Positions 5,431 to 6,241 of a stretch of DNA of 6,241 nt are shown piece by piece. The notes beneath the pieces were generated by a model that worked only from the letters and a program-made list of their open reading frames with translations, did no database searches and had not been told where the DNA came from. The DNA is taken from the NCBI GenBank assembly GCA_035472475.1, contig DATIPA010000214.1, forward strand, positions 1 to 6,241, written 5' to 3'. The stretch is from JAFAXD01 sp035472475 (GTDB lineage Bacteria; Pseudomonadota; Alphaproteobacteria; Rhizobiales; Xanthobacteraceae). The position numbers were made by a program, and so were the translations under genes. Positions within the stretch are counted from its first letter, which is position 1. Each line of letters opens with the position of its first letter.

Positions 5431-6241
5431 TCCCGTTGCTTCAGCAAACAAACCAGTCGCCGATTGAACCCGACGCTCAAGCCTCCGCGCACGAGAGTTT
5501 CATAAAGGTCGCGGCGCGGCTCGCGGTTATCGGGATTTTCATCCTGCTGTTTGGCGCGTTTTTGCAGACCGCGCGTGTGCTGCTACTGCCGATTGTTTGC
5601 GCCTTTGTGATTGGCACGATGCTGAGCCCGCTGGCGCGGCGCGCGGAATCCTATCGCGTGCCCGCGCCAGTATTCGCAGTGCTGGCTGGTATTGTGTGCC
5701 TGGTTTTCATCCAATTTGCTCTCGCAGCCGTCGCGGCGCCCCTCCTGGCAGTCGCCGCACACGCGACCGAAGTCGGCGACAATCTCCGACAGAAATTCGC
5801 GGCGCTCTCTCCGCTGGTCGACTATGCGCGGGAATTCGAGAACAAGATCGTGCCGGGCGCCTATTCGATGTTTGATAGCGCCGCCGCGCTCGTCCCCCAG
5901 GTCAATCTCACCAATGCGGTGCAGCCGGTGGCGGCGTTTTTGACGCCGGCGGTCGGCGAGATCGTCATTTTCCTAGCTACGCTGCTGTTGTTTCTAATCA
6001 GCCGAGACACCCTGCGCCGCAATGTGATCCTGCTGTTCTCAGGCTCCGAAGCAAGACTTGGCGCAATTCGAATGTTCAACGAGGTCGAAGATAATCTCCT
6101 CCGCTATGTCGGCACTGTCGCGGCCATCAATCTCGTGCTCGGGTCGCTGACTGCGCTCGGCACGTTCCTGCTGGGCTTCCCCAGCCCGTTCCTGCTCGGC
6201 GCGCTAGCGTTCATTTGCGCGTTCGTGCCCTATATCGGCGC
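5427..6241 (+). CDS. AI-2E/PerM-family membrane transporter, N-terminal part (partial)
   Basis: The frame is open from 5352 to the window edge; about 271 residues are visible from the GTG at 5427. No ATG lies near the start. GTG 5427 is given here, but TTG 5436 has better spacing from AGGTGA (5425-5430). The first ~30 residues are polar, followed by paired hydrophobic helices at about 32-47 and 50-66, a third long one at 79-107, a soluble stretch (about 108-150), another membrane segment near 160-185, and the conserved region ending GALAFICAFVPYIGA at the edge. The GxPxPxxLGxLxFxxxxVPYIG pattern is characteristic of the AI-2E transporter/PerM (UPF0118) family, usually about 350-400 residues. 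Members have been linked to autoinducer-2 export or Na+(Li+)/H+ exchange; the substrate here cannot be told. The C-terminal part lies outside the window. Confidence 0.88.
   Translation, partial: MIPLLQQTNQSPIEPDAQASAHESFIKVAARLAVIGIFILLFGAFLQTARVLLLPIVCAFVIGTMLSPLARRAESYRVPAPVFAVLAGIVCLVFIQFALAAVAAPLLAVAAHATEVGDNLRQKFAALSPLVDYAREFENKIVPGAYSMFDSAAALVPQVNLTNAVQPVAAFLTPAVGEIVIFLATLLLFLISRDTLRRNVILLFSGSEARLGAIRMFNEVEDNLLRYVGTVAAINLVLGSLTALGTFLLGFPSPFLLGALAFICAFVPYIG

Noticed and set aside
5597..5943. Plus-strand open frames at 5597-5875 and 5692-5943
   Set aside because: Both are out-of-frame shadows of the AI-2E family gene, whose own frame shows membrane helices and the conserved VPYIG motif.

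Overview
The window reads as an ordinary chromosomal housekeeping locus from a G+C-rich alphaproteobacterium. The PheS, PheT, L20 and L35 sequences, the gene order and a GGAAC-type stress promoter candidate point to the Hyphomicrobiales (Bradyrhizobium/Rhodopseudomonas/Xanthobacteraceae-like). That placement is by recognition only; no search was run. All convincing genes are on the + strand.

Layout: 1-132 is the 3' end of infC (initiation factor IF-3), followed by a strong intrinsic terminator (177-208). Positions 209-378 form a 170-base non-coding leader with several hairpins. After it come rpmI (L35, 379-579), a short intergenic hairpin, and rplT (L20, 644-1003). A DinB-superfamily gene (1011-1511) is packed between rplT and pheS, with gaps of 7 and 4 bases. 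pheS (1516-2598) and pheT (2595-5009) overlap by 4 bases. A 125-base gap (5010-5134) holds an unusual cluster of GGAA/TTCC palindromes and two candidate sigma-EcfG promoters. It precedes a 67-aa CsbD/YjbJ-like stress protein gene (5135-5338), which ends before a GC-rich terminator-like hairpin (5371-5392). From about 5427 to the window edge runs the 5' part of an AI-2E/PerM-family membrane protein gene.

How the genes work together: infC, rpmI, rplT, pheS and pheT are the classic translation cluster (initiation, 50S assembly, tRNA-Phe charging). Here the infC terminator separates initiation factor expression from the ribosomal protein/PheST unit. rpmI, rplT, the DinB gene, pheS and pheT look like one transcription unit. 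The csbD-like gene looks independently expressed, probably under general stress control. No mobile element, CRISPR array, tRNA or rRNA was seen.

I found no convincing undescribed multi-gene system. The points most worth checking are the palindromic stress-promoter region before csbD, the structured rpmI leader, and the DinB gene inside the translation operon.
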